From the NCBI GenBank assembly GCA_944389505.1, contig CALXMP010000004.1, positions 124,001 through 188,000 on the forward strand: 64,000 bases of DNA. The letters run 5' to 3'. The notes below the pieces were generated by a model. The model was given only the letters and a program-made list of their open reading frames with translations. It had not been told where the DNA came from and did no database searches. The DNA is from an uncultured Spirochaetaceae bacterium (GTDB taxonomy: Bacteria > Spirochaetota > Spirochaetia > Sphaerochaetales > Sphaerochaetaceae). Position numbers and translations under genes: made by a program. This document shows, one piece after another, positions 1 to 8,433 of the stretch. Position 1 is the first letter of the stretch, and each line of letters begins with the position of its first letter.

Positions 1-1731
1 GGCAAGGGCGGCAATGTATCGGACGATCTCTATCAGAGAGCGGAGAACACCAAGCTGCCCGAGGTATTCAGGAAGCAGGTGGACAAGGAGCTCGACAAGC
101 TCTCAGGGCTGGAGACGATGAACCCTGAGTACGCCATGACGAAGCTCTATATCGAGACGATACTCTCACTCCCCTTCTCCTTCGAGGACAAGGCTCCTGA
201 CTACAGCATATCAAAGGTGAAGAATGTCCTTGAGCATGACCACTATGGAATGAAGGATGTAAAGGAGAGAATACTCGAATTCCTTGCATCCCGCCTTAAG
301 GCCAGGAACGGAAAGGGTGCAATACTCTGCCTCTCTGGCCCTCCTGGGGTCGGAAAGACTTCGGTAGGCTATTCCATCGCCAGAGCGCTCGGCAAGAAGT
401 TCTACCGCTTCTCCGTCGGAGGCATGAGGGATGAGGCAGAGATCAAAGGACACAGGAGAACCTATGTCGGGGCGATGCCGGGCAAGATCATCCAGGCGAT
501 GAAGACCACCGGCGTCCCGGATCCAGTCATCCTTATCGATGAGATAGACAAGATGGGAGAATCATTCCAAGGAGATCCTGCCTCCGCGCTTCTCGAGGTC
601 CTTGACCCAGAGCAGAATACAAGCTTCCAGGATTTCTATGTCGATCTGCCGTATGATCTATCGCACGTGCTTTTCATCGTTACTGCGAATGATCCTTCGA
701 GGATCCCTGAGCCTCTTCTGGACAGGATGGAGATGATTGAGCTCTCAGGATATACCCCTGAGGAGAAGCTCCATATCGGACATGACTATCTTGTGCCAAG
801 GCTTCTGAAGAAGAATGGCCTTACATCAAAGGAGATCAGGTTCGACAGCAAGGCACTTGGGCTTATTGCTGAGGAGTACGCAAGGGAAGCTGGTGTCAGG
901 AATTACGAGAAGCTCATAGACAAGGTAATGAGGAAGGTTGCCCTTAAGATACTCCAGGAGAAGGATCTCAAGCTCCCTGTATACATAAGGGGCAATGGCG
1001 TTGAGAACTACCTTGGCAAGCCTGTCTTCCCTTCCGATGACATCATCAAGGCCGATAAGCCAGGAACAGCTATAGGACTTGCATGGACTAGCATGGGCGG
1101 GGATGTGCTTCTGATAGAAGCTGAGGCAATCCCGATGAAGGGAGAGCTGAAGGTCACGGGCCAGCTGGGATCTGTGATGCAGGAATCTGTATCGATTGCA
1201 TGGTCCTCGCTGAAGAAGGAAGCATATCTCAGAGGGCTCAACCTCGAGTTCTTCGATGATGAGACGGTGCATCTCCACATTCCTGAGGGCGCTGTACCGA
1301 AGGATGGTCCTTCAGCCGGCATAACGCTTTTTACAGCTCTCTGGTCGATGTTCCGCTCAGAGCCTGTGAAGGAAGGCCTTGCGATGACGGGAGAGCTCAC
1401 CCTTACAGGACGCGTGATGCCGATAGGAGGACTGAAGGAGAAGATCCTTGCAGCCCGCAGAAACAGGATCACGGAGATCATAATCCCAGAAAGGAACAAG
1501 GCTGATCTGGACAAGCTCGATAAGGAAGTCAAGGGCGATGTCATCTTCCATCTTGTCTCCGATATCTCTGAGGTCATCAGCATCGCTTTCCCTGAGGAGA
1601 GCACGAAGCGGCTCGATAAATCCATCCTCGATGCGATGATGATGGAGAAAAGGCGCAAGGAAGAGGAAGAGAGGGCGAAGTCCCAGCAGCGCCAGTCCGA
1701 AATCTATGAGAAGGTTATGAGATGGCAATAG
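1..1731 (+). CDS. lon: ATP-dependent Lon protease, 5' end missing
   Basis: LonA degrades misfolded and regulatory proteins in the cytoplasm as a ring of six. The reading frame is open from base 1, so the N-terminal substrate-binding domain and roughly 200 residues lie outside the window; 576 residues are visible. Seen directly: Walker A GPPGVGKT (residues about 116-123), Walker B VILIDEIDKM, an arginine-finger/sensor region near LLDRMEMI, and a C-terminal S16 protease domain with the catalytic serine in DGPSAG and the catalytic lysine in GGLKEKILAA. The protein ends in a charged tail rich in K, E and R, which extends beyond the usual end of the protease domain. The stop overlaps the start of the next gene by 10 bp, so the two are probably translationally coupled. 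Identification is secure. Confidence 0.97.
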   Translation, partial: GKGGNVSDDLYQRAENTKLPEVFRKQVDKELDKLSGLETMNPEYAMTKLYIETILSLPFSFEDKAPDYSISKVKNVLEHDHYGMKDVKERILEFLASRLKARNGKGAILCLSGPPGVGKTSVGYSIARALGKKFYRFSVGGMRDEAEIKGHRRTYVGAMPGKIIQAMKTTGVPDPVILIDEIDKMGESFQGDPASALLEVLDPEQNTSFQDFYVDLPYDLSHVLFIVTANDPSRIPEPLLDRMEMIELSGYTPEEKLHIGHDYLVPRLLKKNGLTSKEIRFDSKALGLIAEEYAREAGVRNYEKLIDKVMRKVALKILQEKDLKLPVYIRGNGVENYLGKPVFPSDDIIKADKPGTAIGLAWTSMGGDVLLIEAEAIPMKGELKVTGQLGSVMQESVSIAWSSLKKEAYLRGLNLEFFDDETVHLHIPEGAVPKDGPSAGITLFTALWSMFRSEPVKEGLAMTGELTLTGRVMPIGGLKEKILAARRNRITEIIIPERNKADLDKLDKEVKGDVIFHLVSDISEVISIAFPEESTKRLDKSILDAMMMEKRRKEEEERAKSQQRQSEIYEKVMRWQ

Positions 1732-2954
1732 AGTTACTTGCTCCTGCAGGAAATGCGGAAAAACTCAGAACGGCATTTGCCTATGGCGCAGATGCCGCTT
1801 ATATGGGTCTTACGGAGTTCTCGCTGAGAAAGAATGCGGGGAATTTCTCCGATCAGGAACTCGATGAGGTGAGAGAGCTCAGAAAGTCGACGGGGAAGAA
1901 GATCTACTGCACGATGAACATCCTCTTCCATGAGGATCAGATCCAGAAGCTCAGGACTATGAAGGATGAGATTGCCAGATGGCCTTTCGATGCCTTTATC
2001 GTCTCTGATATCGGCACGGTATCATTCCTGAAGGAGAACTTCCCTGAAAAAGAGCTCCACCTCTCCACCCAGGCTTCATGCATCAACAGCGAGAGCGCGA
2101 AGATGTACAGTAAGATGGGTTTTGATCGTGTGATTCTCGGCAGGGAGGCTTCCCTTGATGATATTAAGCGCATAAAGGATGCTGTCCCGGAACTGGAGCT
2201 TGAAGCGTTTGTGCATGGTGCGATGTGCATGGCCTACTCCGGCAGATGCCTTCTCTCCGCACACCTTGCGGGAAGAAGCGGGAACCAGGGGGACTGCTCC
2301 CATACATGCCGCTGGAACTATAAGCTCCACTACGCTCTCGAAGAGGAGGAACGTCCAGGTATCTACTATCCTATCGAGGAAGAGGATGGATACACGACAA
2401 TCCTCTCATCAAAGGATCTCTGCATGATCGACCACGTCAAGGAGCTTGAGGATGCAGGGCTCTCATCGCTGAAGATCGAGGGAAGGATGAAGTCGGTGTA
2501 CTACGTTGCAGTCGTCACCAGGGCATACAGGAAGGCAATCGACAGAGCTCCCGATCTTGATATGTACAAGCGTGATCTCTTCGATGTCTCTCACAGGGAG
2601 TACACCACAGGATTCTTCTTCTCATCCGGTGCCATCGATACAGCAGATGTCTCCAGGCCTACAAGCTATGGCTATGAAAGGAATTACATATTCCTTGGCA
2701 GTGTAAGGGAGAAAACCGGTGACAACACCTATCTGCTGGATATACGCAACCAGATAAAGAAGGGAGACAATCTTGAGTTCATCGGACCGGATGTTCCCCT
2801 CCTCTCAGACAGCTCATTCACACTCCTCGATGGAGATGGGAACGAGGTGGAACAGCTTGACCATGGCAAGGCAGGAAGCATACGGACATCGCTTCCGCTG
2901 AAAGAGGGCTATATAATGAGGAAGCTCTCTGAGGATGGAAGCATAGTCAAGTGA
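1722..2954 (+). CDS. Peptidase U32 family protein, TrhP-like (tRNA U34 hydroxylation)
   Basis: The protein has 410 residues, a normal length for the short U32 family (YegQ/TrhP, YrrO). It begins with the typical MAIELLAPAGN motif and carries the U32 signature around EAFVHGAMCMAYSGRCLLS (residues about 165-183), with further cysteines in GDCSHTCRW. U32 proteins of this size are now known mostly as tRNA-modifying factors that make 5-hydroxyuridine at position 34; older annotations call them collagenases or proteases. The assignment to TrhP rather than RlhA or UbiU/V is inferred from length and the presence of a C-terminal beta-barrel-like segment. The gene overlaps lon by 10 bp. A hairpin directly after the stop probably terminates the lon-U32 transcript. 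Confidence 0.85.
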   Translation: MAIELLAPAGNAEKLRTAFAYGADAAYMGLTEFSLRKNAGNFSDQELDEVRELRKSTGKKIYCTMNILFHEDQIQKLRTMKDEIARWPFDAFIVSDIGTVSFLKENFPEKELHLSTQASCINSESAKMYSKMGFDRVILGREASLDDIKRIKDAVPELELEAFVHGAMCMAYSGRCLLSAHLAGRSGNQGDCSHTCRWNYKLHYALEEEERPGIYYPIEEEDGYTTILSSKDLCMIDHVKELEDAGLSSLKIEGRMKSVYYVAVVTRAYRKAIDRAPDLDMYKRDLFDVSHREYTTGFFFSSGAIDTADVSRPTSYGYERNYIFLGSVREKTGDNTYLLDIRNQIKKGDNLEFIGPDVPLLSDSSFTLLDGDGNEVEQLDHGKAGSIRTSLPLKEGYIMRKLSEDGSIVK

Positions 2955-2960
2955 TAGATA

Positions 2961-2980
2961 ATGCCCGGGAAACCGGGCAT
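2961..2980. terminator. Bidirectional hairpin terminator candidate
   Basis: A perfect 8-bp stem (ATGCCCGG / CCGGGCAT) closes a GAAA tetraloop between two convergent genes whose stop codons lie within 10 bp on either side. A strong U tract is lacking, so termination efficiency is uncertain, but the position between converging genes fits a shared terminator. Confidence 0.6.
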
Positions 2981-2984
2981 CTTC

Positions 2985-4130
2985 TCACTCCTGGGGAACT
3001 TCCTTCCCGCACCTCTTGATCTCATCCTCGAACATCGCAATCATCATATCGACAGATTTATCGAGCGAGTAATTCGCGGCTGATTCTGAATAGAGCGGCT
3101 CCATGCGCTTTCTCTCCTCCGGATGCTCAATCCACCAGTCAATCTTCGCCGCAAGGTCGGTGCTGTCTCCAGCCTTGAACACAGAGCGCTCATCAAGCGC
3201 GAACTGCGATGCCGCGGATCTAGGGCTATCGGAGATGATAGGAACAAGACCTGATGCGAACGCCTCCATGCAGCTCATTGCCTCGATATCGATATCAGAA
3301 GCATGGACATAGAGATCAGCCTCGCCAAGAAGCTCTATGAGATCCTTTGTCGACAGGAACTGCATCATGATCGGATTCGGAAGTCCTTCAGCGAGCTTCT
3401 CGTACTCCTCCCTCTTCGGTCCCTGACCGGCAAGATAAAGCTGGATCTTATCCGCATACTTTGACTTCTTCACTGCGTTTATAAGGATATCCTGGCGCTT
3501 CTCCCTGGAAAGCCTTCCGCTCATCACAACGACGAACCTGTCCTGGAACTCCTTCCGCTTCGGGCACTTATGGTACTTGAATTCCGTGAGCGATATTCCA
3601 TTGGATATGATCCTCATCTCAGCCTTGTATCCATGGGACTTGAGCATGTTGGAGATCATACGGCTGGGACAGTGGATGTAGTGGAAATAGCGGAATATGT
3701 AGCGGTTCGCAAACCAGTATGTGAAGTTTATCAGAGGCATGAAGTTGCCAAGCCCGACAGATGACCAGATATTCTCAGGCTGGATATGGAACGCTCCAGT
3801 GCATGGAATGCCATCGCGGACCGCAATCCTCGTCGCAAGCTTCCCAAGCGGGAATGGCATCATCACATGGACGATATCGGCCCAGTGCACAGCCTCCGCC
3901 ATCTTCTTCTCATCGGGGATTCCGAACATGAATCCATGGGCGGATATAAGCTTGTCGAAAACAGGGACATGGTATACACCGAAGCCCCACTTCCCATCAT
4001 ATGTCTCTCCCGATGCGGCAATCCTCACCTCATGCCCTCTTGCCCGGAGATTATCCGCAAGATGATGCGCTGATATAGTATTGCCGTTCGAGGCTCCATC
4101 ATATAGTTCAAGAACCAGTAAAATCTTCAT
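2985..4130 (-). CDS. Glycosyltransferase family 4 (GT-B fold)
   Basis: A 381-residue cytoplasmic GT-B enzyme expected to transfer a sugar from a nucleotide sugar to a glycolipid or glycan acceptor. The N-terminal GT4 donor-side motif ELYDGASNGNTISAHHLADN (residues about 8-27) and the C-terminal nucleotide-sugar half with VVMSGRLSREKRQDILI and the E-x7-E region near DIDIEAMSCMEAFASGLVPI are visible. There is no signal peptide or membrane segment. It lies 48 bp downstream of the secreted TatT-like gene on the same strand and probably shares its transcript. The start ATG is preceded by a purine-rich stretch (AGGAGGAGAGGG) that sits rather far upstream, so the exact start is slightly uncertain. 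The acceptor cannot be told from sequence; the nearby Wzi-like and GT2 genes suggest envelope glycan synthesis. Confidence 0.85.
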   Translation of the reverse strand: MKILLVLELYDGASNGNTISAHHLADNLRARGHEVRIAASGETYDGKWGFGVYHVPVFDKLISAHGFMFGIPDEKKMAEAVHWADIVHVMMPFPLGKLATRIAVRDGIPCTGAFHIQPENIWSSVGLGNFMPLINFTYWFANRYIFRYFHYIHCPSRMISNMLKSHGYKAEMRIISNGISLTEFKYHKCPKRKEFQDRFVVVMSGRLSREKRQDILINAVKKSKYADKIQLYLAGQGPKREEYEKLAEGLPNPIMMQFLSTKDLIELLGEADLYVHASDIDIEAMSCMEAFASGLVPIISDSPRSAASQFALDERSVFKAGDSTDLAAKIDWWIEHPEERKRMEPLYSESAANYSLDKSVDMMIAMFEDEIKRCGKEVPQE

Positions 4131-4178
4131 AAAACCGGGACTAGCCCTCTCCTCCTATCTCCCGTGCAGGCTGCGATG

Positions 4179-4946
4179 TCACTTCTCCAGTATCTCATTC
4201 ACAGTAGCATCCGCCGTATATATACTGGCGGCAAGCTCTGCATACGGCACGGCCTGCTCATGCTTCTTTGTCCTGTCATAACCATATGCTATACCGCTGT
4301 AGACTGTAAACCTGTCCCATTCGGCAGCACCGTTCTCATCCATGACCTTCTCAGCCTCAAGGAACATATCGCGGCCCTTCGCGATATTCCCGCCGACGAT
4401 TCCCGGCGAATGCAGGTAGCGGTCGGCAGAGAGAAGAAGAACATGGAAATCCTCAGGATGTTCTTTGTAGAGATTATCGACCATCTTCGGGAATTTCATT
4501 GCCTTCGAGATCGAACCATCGACAAGATACCAGAATGAGAAGGAAAGAGCTTCAAGGACACCCACCGTTGATTCTGGAGCACCTTCATCCCTGAGGCCAG
4601 CGATGATGCTGTCGGCATTCTCCATATACTGCGATGCCTCTCCCTTCATATCGGACTCGGAGAGATCCTTCGCAACGATAAGGGAAGCCCTGGCAAGGGC
4701 AGCATCCTTCAGCCACTGGTCATAGTCTGCGCTCTCCATATGAGCCTCAAGAGCCTCATACAGGCTTATTGCCCCATCTGTATCTCCCCCATCGAAAATG
4801 TGCTTCAGAAGCGCGCCATAGGCCTCATCCTCCATCATGGGAGCAAGATGGTTCACGCTCCCCGGCACAGCATCGGCATATATGGATGTGGCAAGAATGG
4901 CGATAAGAAGAACGAAAAGGGTGGAAAATCTAGTCAAATGGTTCAT
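4179..4946 (-). CDS. Secreted helical-repeat protein, TatT/TPR-like
   Basis: A 255-residue protein with an N-terminal signal sequence (hydrophobic core FVLLIAILATSIYA, cleavage likely after ADA) and an otherwise almost entirely helical composition, with repeated alanine-rich helices typical of TPR-like folds. In treponemes a helical T component (TatT) partners a TRAP solute-binding protein; similarity in size and character suggests that family, but no TRAP gene is adjacent here, so this is a loose resemblance. The near-consensus promoter sits only 7 bp upstream of the ATG, without a Shine-Dalgarno sequence, so the mRNA may be leaderless. It is divergent from the Wzi-like gene and is followed by the GT4 gene. 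Confidence 0.65.
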   Translation of the reverse strand: MNHLTRFSTLFVLLIAILATSIYADAVPGSVNHLAPMMEDEAYGALLKHIFDGGDTDGAISLYEALEAHMESADYDQWLKDAALARASLIVAKDLSESDMKGEASQYMENADSIIAGLRDEGAPESTVGVLEALSFSFWYLVDGSISKAMKFPKMVDNLYKEHPEDFHVLLLSADRYLHSPGIVGGNIAKGRDMFLEAEKVMDENGAAEWDRFTVYSGIAYGYDRTKKHEQAVPYAELAASIYTADATVNEILEK

Positions 4947-4953
4947 AGGAATA

Positions 4954-4982
4954 ATTATCTCAGAAGATAAGGATGGTGTCTA
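4954..4982 (-). promoter_or_regulatory. Sigma-70-type promoter for the TatT-like gene
   Basis: On the minus strand, -35 TAGACA (4982-4977), a 17-bp spacer, and -10 GATAAT (4959-4954). Only 7 nt separate the -10 box from the ATG at 4946, which would place the transcription start at the start codon. Confidence 0.6.
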
Positions 4983-4991
4983 TCCCACGAT

Positions 4992-5019
4992 TTGACTTAA
5001 CCATCGCATTGAAGATAAT
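4992..5019 (+). promoter_or_regulatory. Sigma-70-type promoter for the Wzi-like gene
   Basis: -35 TTGACT (4992-4997), a 16-bp spacer, and -10 GATAAT (5014-5019). The ATG at 5028 follows 8 nt after the -10 box, with no clear Shine-Dalgarno sequence between them. Confidence 0.6.
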
Positions 5020-5027
5020 CTTCAGGT

Positions 5028-6851
5028 ATGAGACGATGCCGATCCGTTCTGGCTATGCTTCTGCTTGCCGTAGCTATGCTCTCTGCCGGAACAGTAAATG
5101 ACAATAGACAGAAGATATTCGATATAGATTCCGATGCATACAGAGCTGTGAAGACGCTTTATATCTCGCATGGCTATGCCCTTCCCTCCACCTCCGGTCC
5201 ATGGTCGGGGGCAGAGCTGGAGATGATGCTCCAGAGACTGGACGATGCCTGTCTGTCAGCGGAGGAAGAGCGGATCTACAGCTACGCAGAGAGCCTTATA
5301 ACGGAAAAGCCGAGATTCTCTCCCAACGATATGTTCGGATTCGGCATTGAGGGAATCATCAATGGAGAGGTCTATCTCCATGCCAATAAGGACTCATTCA
5401 CAGATCCCGATGAATATGCTATGAAGCCTGGGATGTTCTTCGGCGATTACAATACGCCAGTTCCACTTGTGAAGCTTCCATTCGAGACCTGGATATCGGA
5501 CTCGGTATATGGCTATATGTCACTCGACCTCGGGACTGTGAGGAATGTCCATAGCCTTACCGATTCCGTAGTTGATGATAATGGGAATATTATCGGATAC
5601 AAGTACAAAGGCTCTGTCATCAGCCACAACCTCATATTCATCCCGCCTACGGCATTCTCCGACTTCAACATGAACTTCCCCTACCGCGCATTCGGCTCAT
5701 TCGGAGGAAGCTGGTGGAATGTTGCGATAGGACGCGACAGACTGAGCTGGGGCCCGGGAGAGACTGGCAATTTCGTGATAGGCGACCAGCTGCCGTACCA
5801 CAACAATGCAAGGGTCTCATTCTTCACGGACTCATTCAAATACATCTTCTCCGCAAGCGCATTCATCCATCCGATGAACTACATGAAGGATTTCTACGGG
5901 GATGGAAGATACTACTACTCTCCTGAGTTCTCCCAGCTTCTGGAGAGGCAGGGAGTGAGAATGTTCATCTCCCACCGTCTTGAATGGAGGATATTCAACA
6001 AGGTGAATATGGCCCTGACAGAGGGCATAATGTACCAGAGCGAGAATACATTCGATCCGCTTGTGCTGAGCCCCACCGCCATATTCCACAACTACTATAT
6101 CAGAGGGAATGCCAACTCGATCCTGTCGCTGGAGATCGACTGGGCAGTCGCTCCTCACTGGAATCTCTACGGCCAGTTCGTCCTCGATGAGCTCCAGATG
6201 TTCGGCGAGTATACATCGGAAGGCACAGCCCCGTCTGGACTGGGATACATGCTTGGAACGAAGTTCTCCTATCCTATGGGAGATGGAGTGCTATACGGAT
6301 CGATAGAAGCTGTCTACACCGATCCCTATCTCTATCTCAGGGATGATGGCACAAGCTATAAGGGAGACAGGTATGGCAACAACTTCGTCGTCGCATTCCC
6401 TGAATTCGTCTCAGAGGACAAGACGGACAGGAATCTTGCCTCCTATGCGCTCCAGTTCCTTGGCTACCGCTATGGCGGCGATGCGATCGTAGCGAATATA
6501 AACACGGGGTATGAAGTGTTCGGCAAGTGGTATGCAGAGGGCAATCTCATGTACATGGTGCATGGAGCATTCAACGAGCTCACAAGGTGGAAGAAGGTCC
6601 AGGAAGGCAAGAATCCATCCACGCCGACCTCATCGCTGCCTGATTCCGAAAGCTATGACCTGACATATGAGGGGAACGCAGATGCGCCTGAGCATTTCCT
6701 CATATTCACGCTCGAGGGCGGCATTGAGCCTGTCAGGAAGCTTGAGCTATACAGCAGATCGGATCTTGTCCTGATATGGAACAAGGATAATGTGCAGGGC
6801 GATTTCGCTGCGGACTTCCAGTTCACGGCAGGGGTGAGATACTCAATCTGA
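5028..6851 (+). CDS. Outer-membrane beta-barrel protein, Wzi (capsule assembly) family-like
   Basis: A 607-residue protein with a signal peptide (core SVLAMLLLAVAMLSA) followed by alternating aromatic/polar strands typical of an outer-membrane barrel, ending in GVRYSI. The segment around GRDRLSWGPGETGNFVIG (residues about 238-255) resembles the conserved core of Wzi-like proteins, which in enteric bacteria hold capsule at the cell surface. That homology is a judgement from pattern, not a search. It is fused by a TGATG overlap to the downstream GT2 gene, so a role in surface polysaccharide is plausible. An alternative is a general spirochaete outer-membrane porin. Confidence 0.7.
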   Translation: MRRCRSVLAMLLLAVAMLSAGTVNDNRQKIFDIDSDAYRAVKTLYISHGYALPSTSGPWSGAELEMMLQRLDDACLSAEEERIYSYAESLITEKPRFSPNDMFGFGIEGIINGEVYLHANKDSFTDPDEYAMKPGMFFGDYNTPVPLVKLPFETWISDSVYGYMSLDLGTVRNVHSLTDSVVDDNGNIIGYKYKGSVISHNLIFIPPTAFSDFNMNFPYRAFGSFGGSWWNVAIGRDRLSWGPGETGNFVIGDQLPYHNNARVSFFTDSFKYIFSASAFIHPMNYMKDFYGDGRYYYSPEFSQLLERQGVRMFISHRLEWRIFNKVNMALTEGIMYQSENTFDPLVLSPTAIFHNYYIRGNANSILSLEIDWAVAPHWNLYGQFVLDELQMFGEYTSEGTAPSGLGYMLGTKFSYPMGDGVLYGSIEAVYTDPYLYLRDDGTSYKGDRYGNNFVVAFPEFVSEDKTDRNLASYALQFLGYRYGGDAIVANINTGYEVFGKWYAEGNLMYMVHGAFNELTRWKKVQEGKNPSTPTSSLPDSESYDLTYEGNADAPEHFLIFTLEGGIEPVRKLELYSRSDLVLIWNKDNVQGDFAADFQFTAGVRYSI

Positions 6852-7996
6852 TGGAAATCTGGCTGTCACTCTACATTGCATTGATGTCCATACTCGGGAT
6901 CTACGGTATCGTGAATGTGATACTCAATCTCATCTATTTCCATATCATGGGGAAGGCGGAGAAGCATACGGACGGTCCACTGATCTCGGTTGTGATACCT
7001 GCAAGGAATGAGGAAGGGAACATCGGCAACCTGCTTGATTCCATGGTCTCGCAGGACTACGGGAATATCGAGATCCTTGTGATAAACGACCAGAGCACTG
7101 ATCGGACGGGAGAGATACTTGAGGAGTACAGGAAGAAGGACAGCAGAATCCATGTATTCAGCACCGATCCAGGAAGGCAGTACCATGTGAATGGGAAGAT
7201 CAATGCCCTTCTCCAGCTCATTCCGCACGCCAAGGGCGAATACATATTGGCAACCGATGCCGACACAGTGCACAAAAGCGACTGCATATCATTCGCATAC
7301 TCGGTGATGAAGGCGCATTCGCTCGATATAATCTCCGGATTCCCGAAGGAGCTCTGCCATTCATACTTCGGGAACATCTGCATGTCCGCAATGATGCTCA
7401 CAACAGTCTTCATCCCGCAGTGGTTCATCCACAGATTCCCCATTCCTGCAGCCTCATTCGCAATCGGGCAGTTCATAATGATGAAGAAGAGCGCCTATGA
7501 TGAGACTGGAGGATACGACAGGATAAAGGGCGAGATCTGCGATGATATCGGGATAGTAAGGCTCTTTGTACGAAGCGGGAAGAAATACTCATTCATAGAT
7601 CTCTCGAAGCACTCTGCATGCCTTATGTACAGGACAGCGAAGGAATCATTCAAAGGCATTGAACGGTCAATCGCTGGAGTGATCCCGCCGAAGATCACAA
7701 TGCTTCTCCCTATCGTCATCGCTGTGGTAGTACTGCTCCATATAGCGCTCTCCCCCATCGCAGCTCTAATGCTGCTTCTGTCCGAAGGGCTGACCACAGG
7801 ATCTGCTACAATGCTTGCTGGTACAGTGCTCTTCATAGCAGGCTGGTTCATCGGATGCAAGGCATTCAGATGGCAGAAGCGCATCTCCATCTCATGCCCC
7901 CTCACGCTCATTGTCGTATGCGCAATGTACATCCATGGCCTCTTCAGAAGCATCACAGGAAAGGGTTTTGAGTGGAAAGGACGCATTATCCACTGA
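6851..7996 (+). CDS. Membrane-bound glycosyltransferase family 2
   Basis: A 381-residue GT-A enzyme anchored by an N-terminal membrane helix (residues about 3-30) and three or four C-terminal helices (from about 285). Catalytic-domain signatures are SVVIPARNEEGNIGNLLDSM, the nucleotide-binding DQSTDRTG, the DxD-type motif ATDADT, and a later DDIGI segment. This architecture is typical of enzymes that move a sugar to a lipid carrier or make a surface polysaccharide or glycolipid. The start codon overlaps the stop of the Wzi-like gene by one base, indicating coupled translation. A near-consensus promoter for the next gene follows directly. Confidence 0.88.
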   Translation: MEIWLSLYIALMSILGIYGIVNVILNLIYFHIMGKAEKHTDGPLISVVIPARNEEGNIGNLLDSMVSQDYGNIEILVINDQSTDRTGEILEEYRKKDSRIHVFSTDPGRQYHVNGKINALLQLIPHAKGEYILATDADTVHKSDCISFAYSVMKAHSLDIISGFPKELCHSYFGNICMSAMMLTTVFIPQWFIHRFPIPAASFAIGQFIMMKKSAYDETGGYDRIKGEICDDIGIVRLFVRSGKKYSFIDLSKHSACLMYRTAKESFKGIERSIAGVIPPKITMLLPIVIAVVVLLHIALSPIAALMLLLSEGLTTGSATMLAGTVLFIAGWFIGCKAFRWQKRISISCPLTLIVVCAMYIHGLFRSITGKGFEWKGRIIH

Positions 7997-7999
7997 CTT

Positions 8000-8028
8000 T
8001 TGATTGTATTCCTACCACATTATGGTAT
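8000..8028 (+). promoter_or_regulatory. Promoter of the Hc1-like gene
   Basis: -35 TTGATT (8000-8005), a 17-bp spacer, and -10 TGGTAT (8023-8028). A Shine-Dalgarno sequence AAGGAG lies at 8053-8058, before the ATG at 8066. Confidence 0.55.
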
Positions 8029-8065
8029 CATTCATATTTGAAATCAGACATAAAGGAGAATCGGC

Positions 8066-8248
8066 ATGACAATTCACGAGGAACTTGTCTCACAGTTTGA
8101 GACGTATCTTGCTGAAAGCAAGAGATTCGAAGAGAAAGGAATCAAGGCTTCAGGAATGAGGGCAAGGAAGGCTCTGGCAGAAATAGCAAAGCTCTGCAAG
8201 GAAAGAAGGAAGGAAATACAGGAAGCGAAATCAGGAGAGGACGCTTAA
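8066..8248 (+). CDS. Histone H1-like DNA-binding protein (Hc1 type)
   Basis: A 60-residue, strongly basic and helical protein with lysines and arginines spaced along the sequence and a core of the form GIKASGMRARKALAEIAKLC. This matches small histone H1-like proteins known from chlamydiae, treponemes and other bacteria, which bind DNA nonspecifically and may compact it. It has its own promoter, a good ribosome-binding site 7 nt before the ATG, and its own intrinsic terminator, so it forms a single-gene transcript, consistent with an abundant structural protein. Family assignment is by pattern and length. Confidence 0.75.
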   Translation: MTIHEELVSQFETYLAESKRFEEKGIKASGMRARKALAEIAKLCKERRKEIQEAKSGEDA

Positions 8249-8267
8249 TTCCTTCATCACAATCTGC

Positions 8268-8295
8268 CGCCTCCCAGTCCATGGAGGCGTTTTTT
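8268..8295 (+). terminator. Intrinsic terminator of the Hc1-like gene
   Basis: Stem CGCCTCC / GGAGGCG (7 bp) with an 8-nt loop, followed by six T residues (8290-8295), 20 bp after the stop codon. Confidence 0.88.
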
Positions 8296-8336
8296 ATGCA
8301 TTCTGTCTTTTTCTACTAGCCAAGAGGGGATACCAC

Positions 8337-8433
8337 TGCTATTATTGCCCTTGCATCCCCGGCGTTGCCGGGAGTCTAAGAATAGAGGAACCGGCTAGGC
8401 CGGAAAGATAATATGGAATAAGGACAGAAAGGA
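8337..8433 (+). promoter_or_regulatory. Extended -10 promoter and hairpin-rich leader of the diaminobutyrate operon
   Basis: TGC-TATTAT at 8337-8345 looks like an extended -10 element. The following leader of about 80 nt contains two GC-rich hairpins with 3-nt loops: CCCGGC-GTT-GCCGGG (8358-8372) and CCGGC-TAG-GCCGG (8391-8403). The right arm of the first is also complementary to the left arm of the second, so the two could form mutually exclusive structures. No known riboswitch consensus was recognised. Confidence 0.45.

Noticed and set aside
1008-1658. 216-codon minus-strand ORF within lon
   Set aside because: It lies opposite the well-conserved Lon protease domain and resembles no family.
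8351-8403. Guanidine-II (mini-ykkC) riboswitch
   Set aside because: Two tandem hairpins are present but the ACGR loops of that class are missing.
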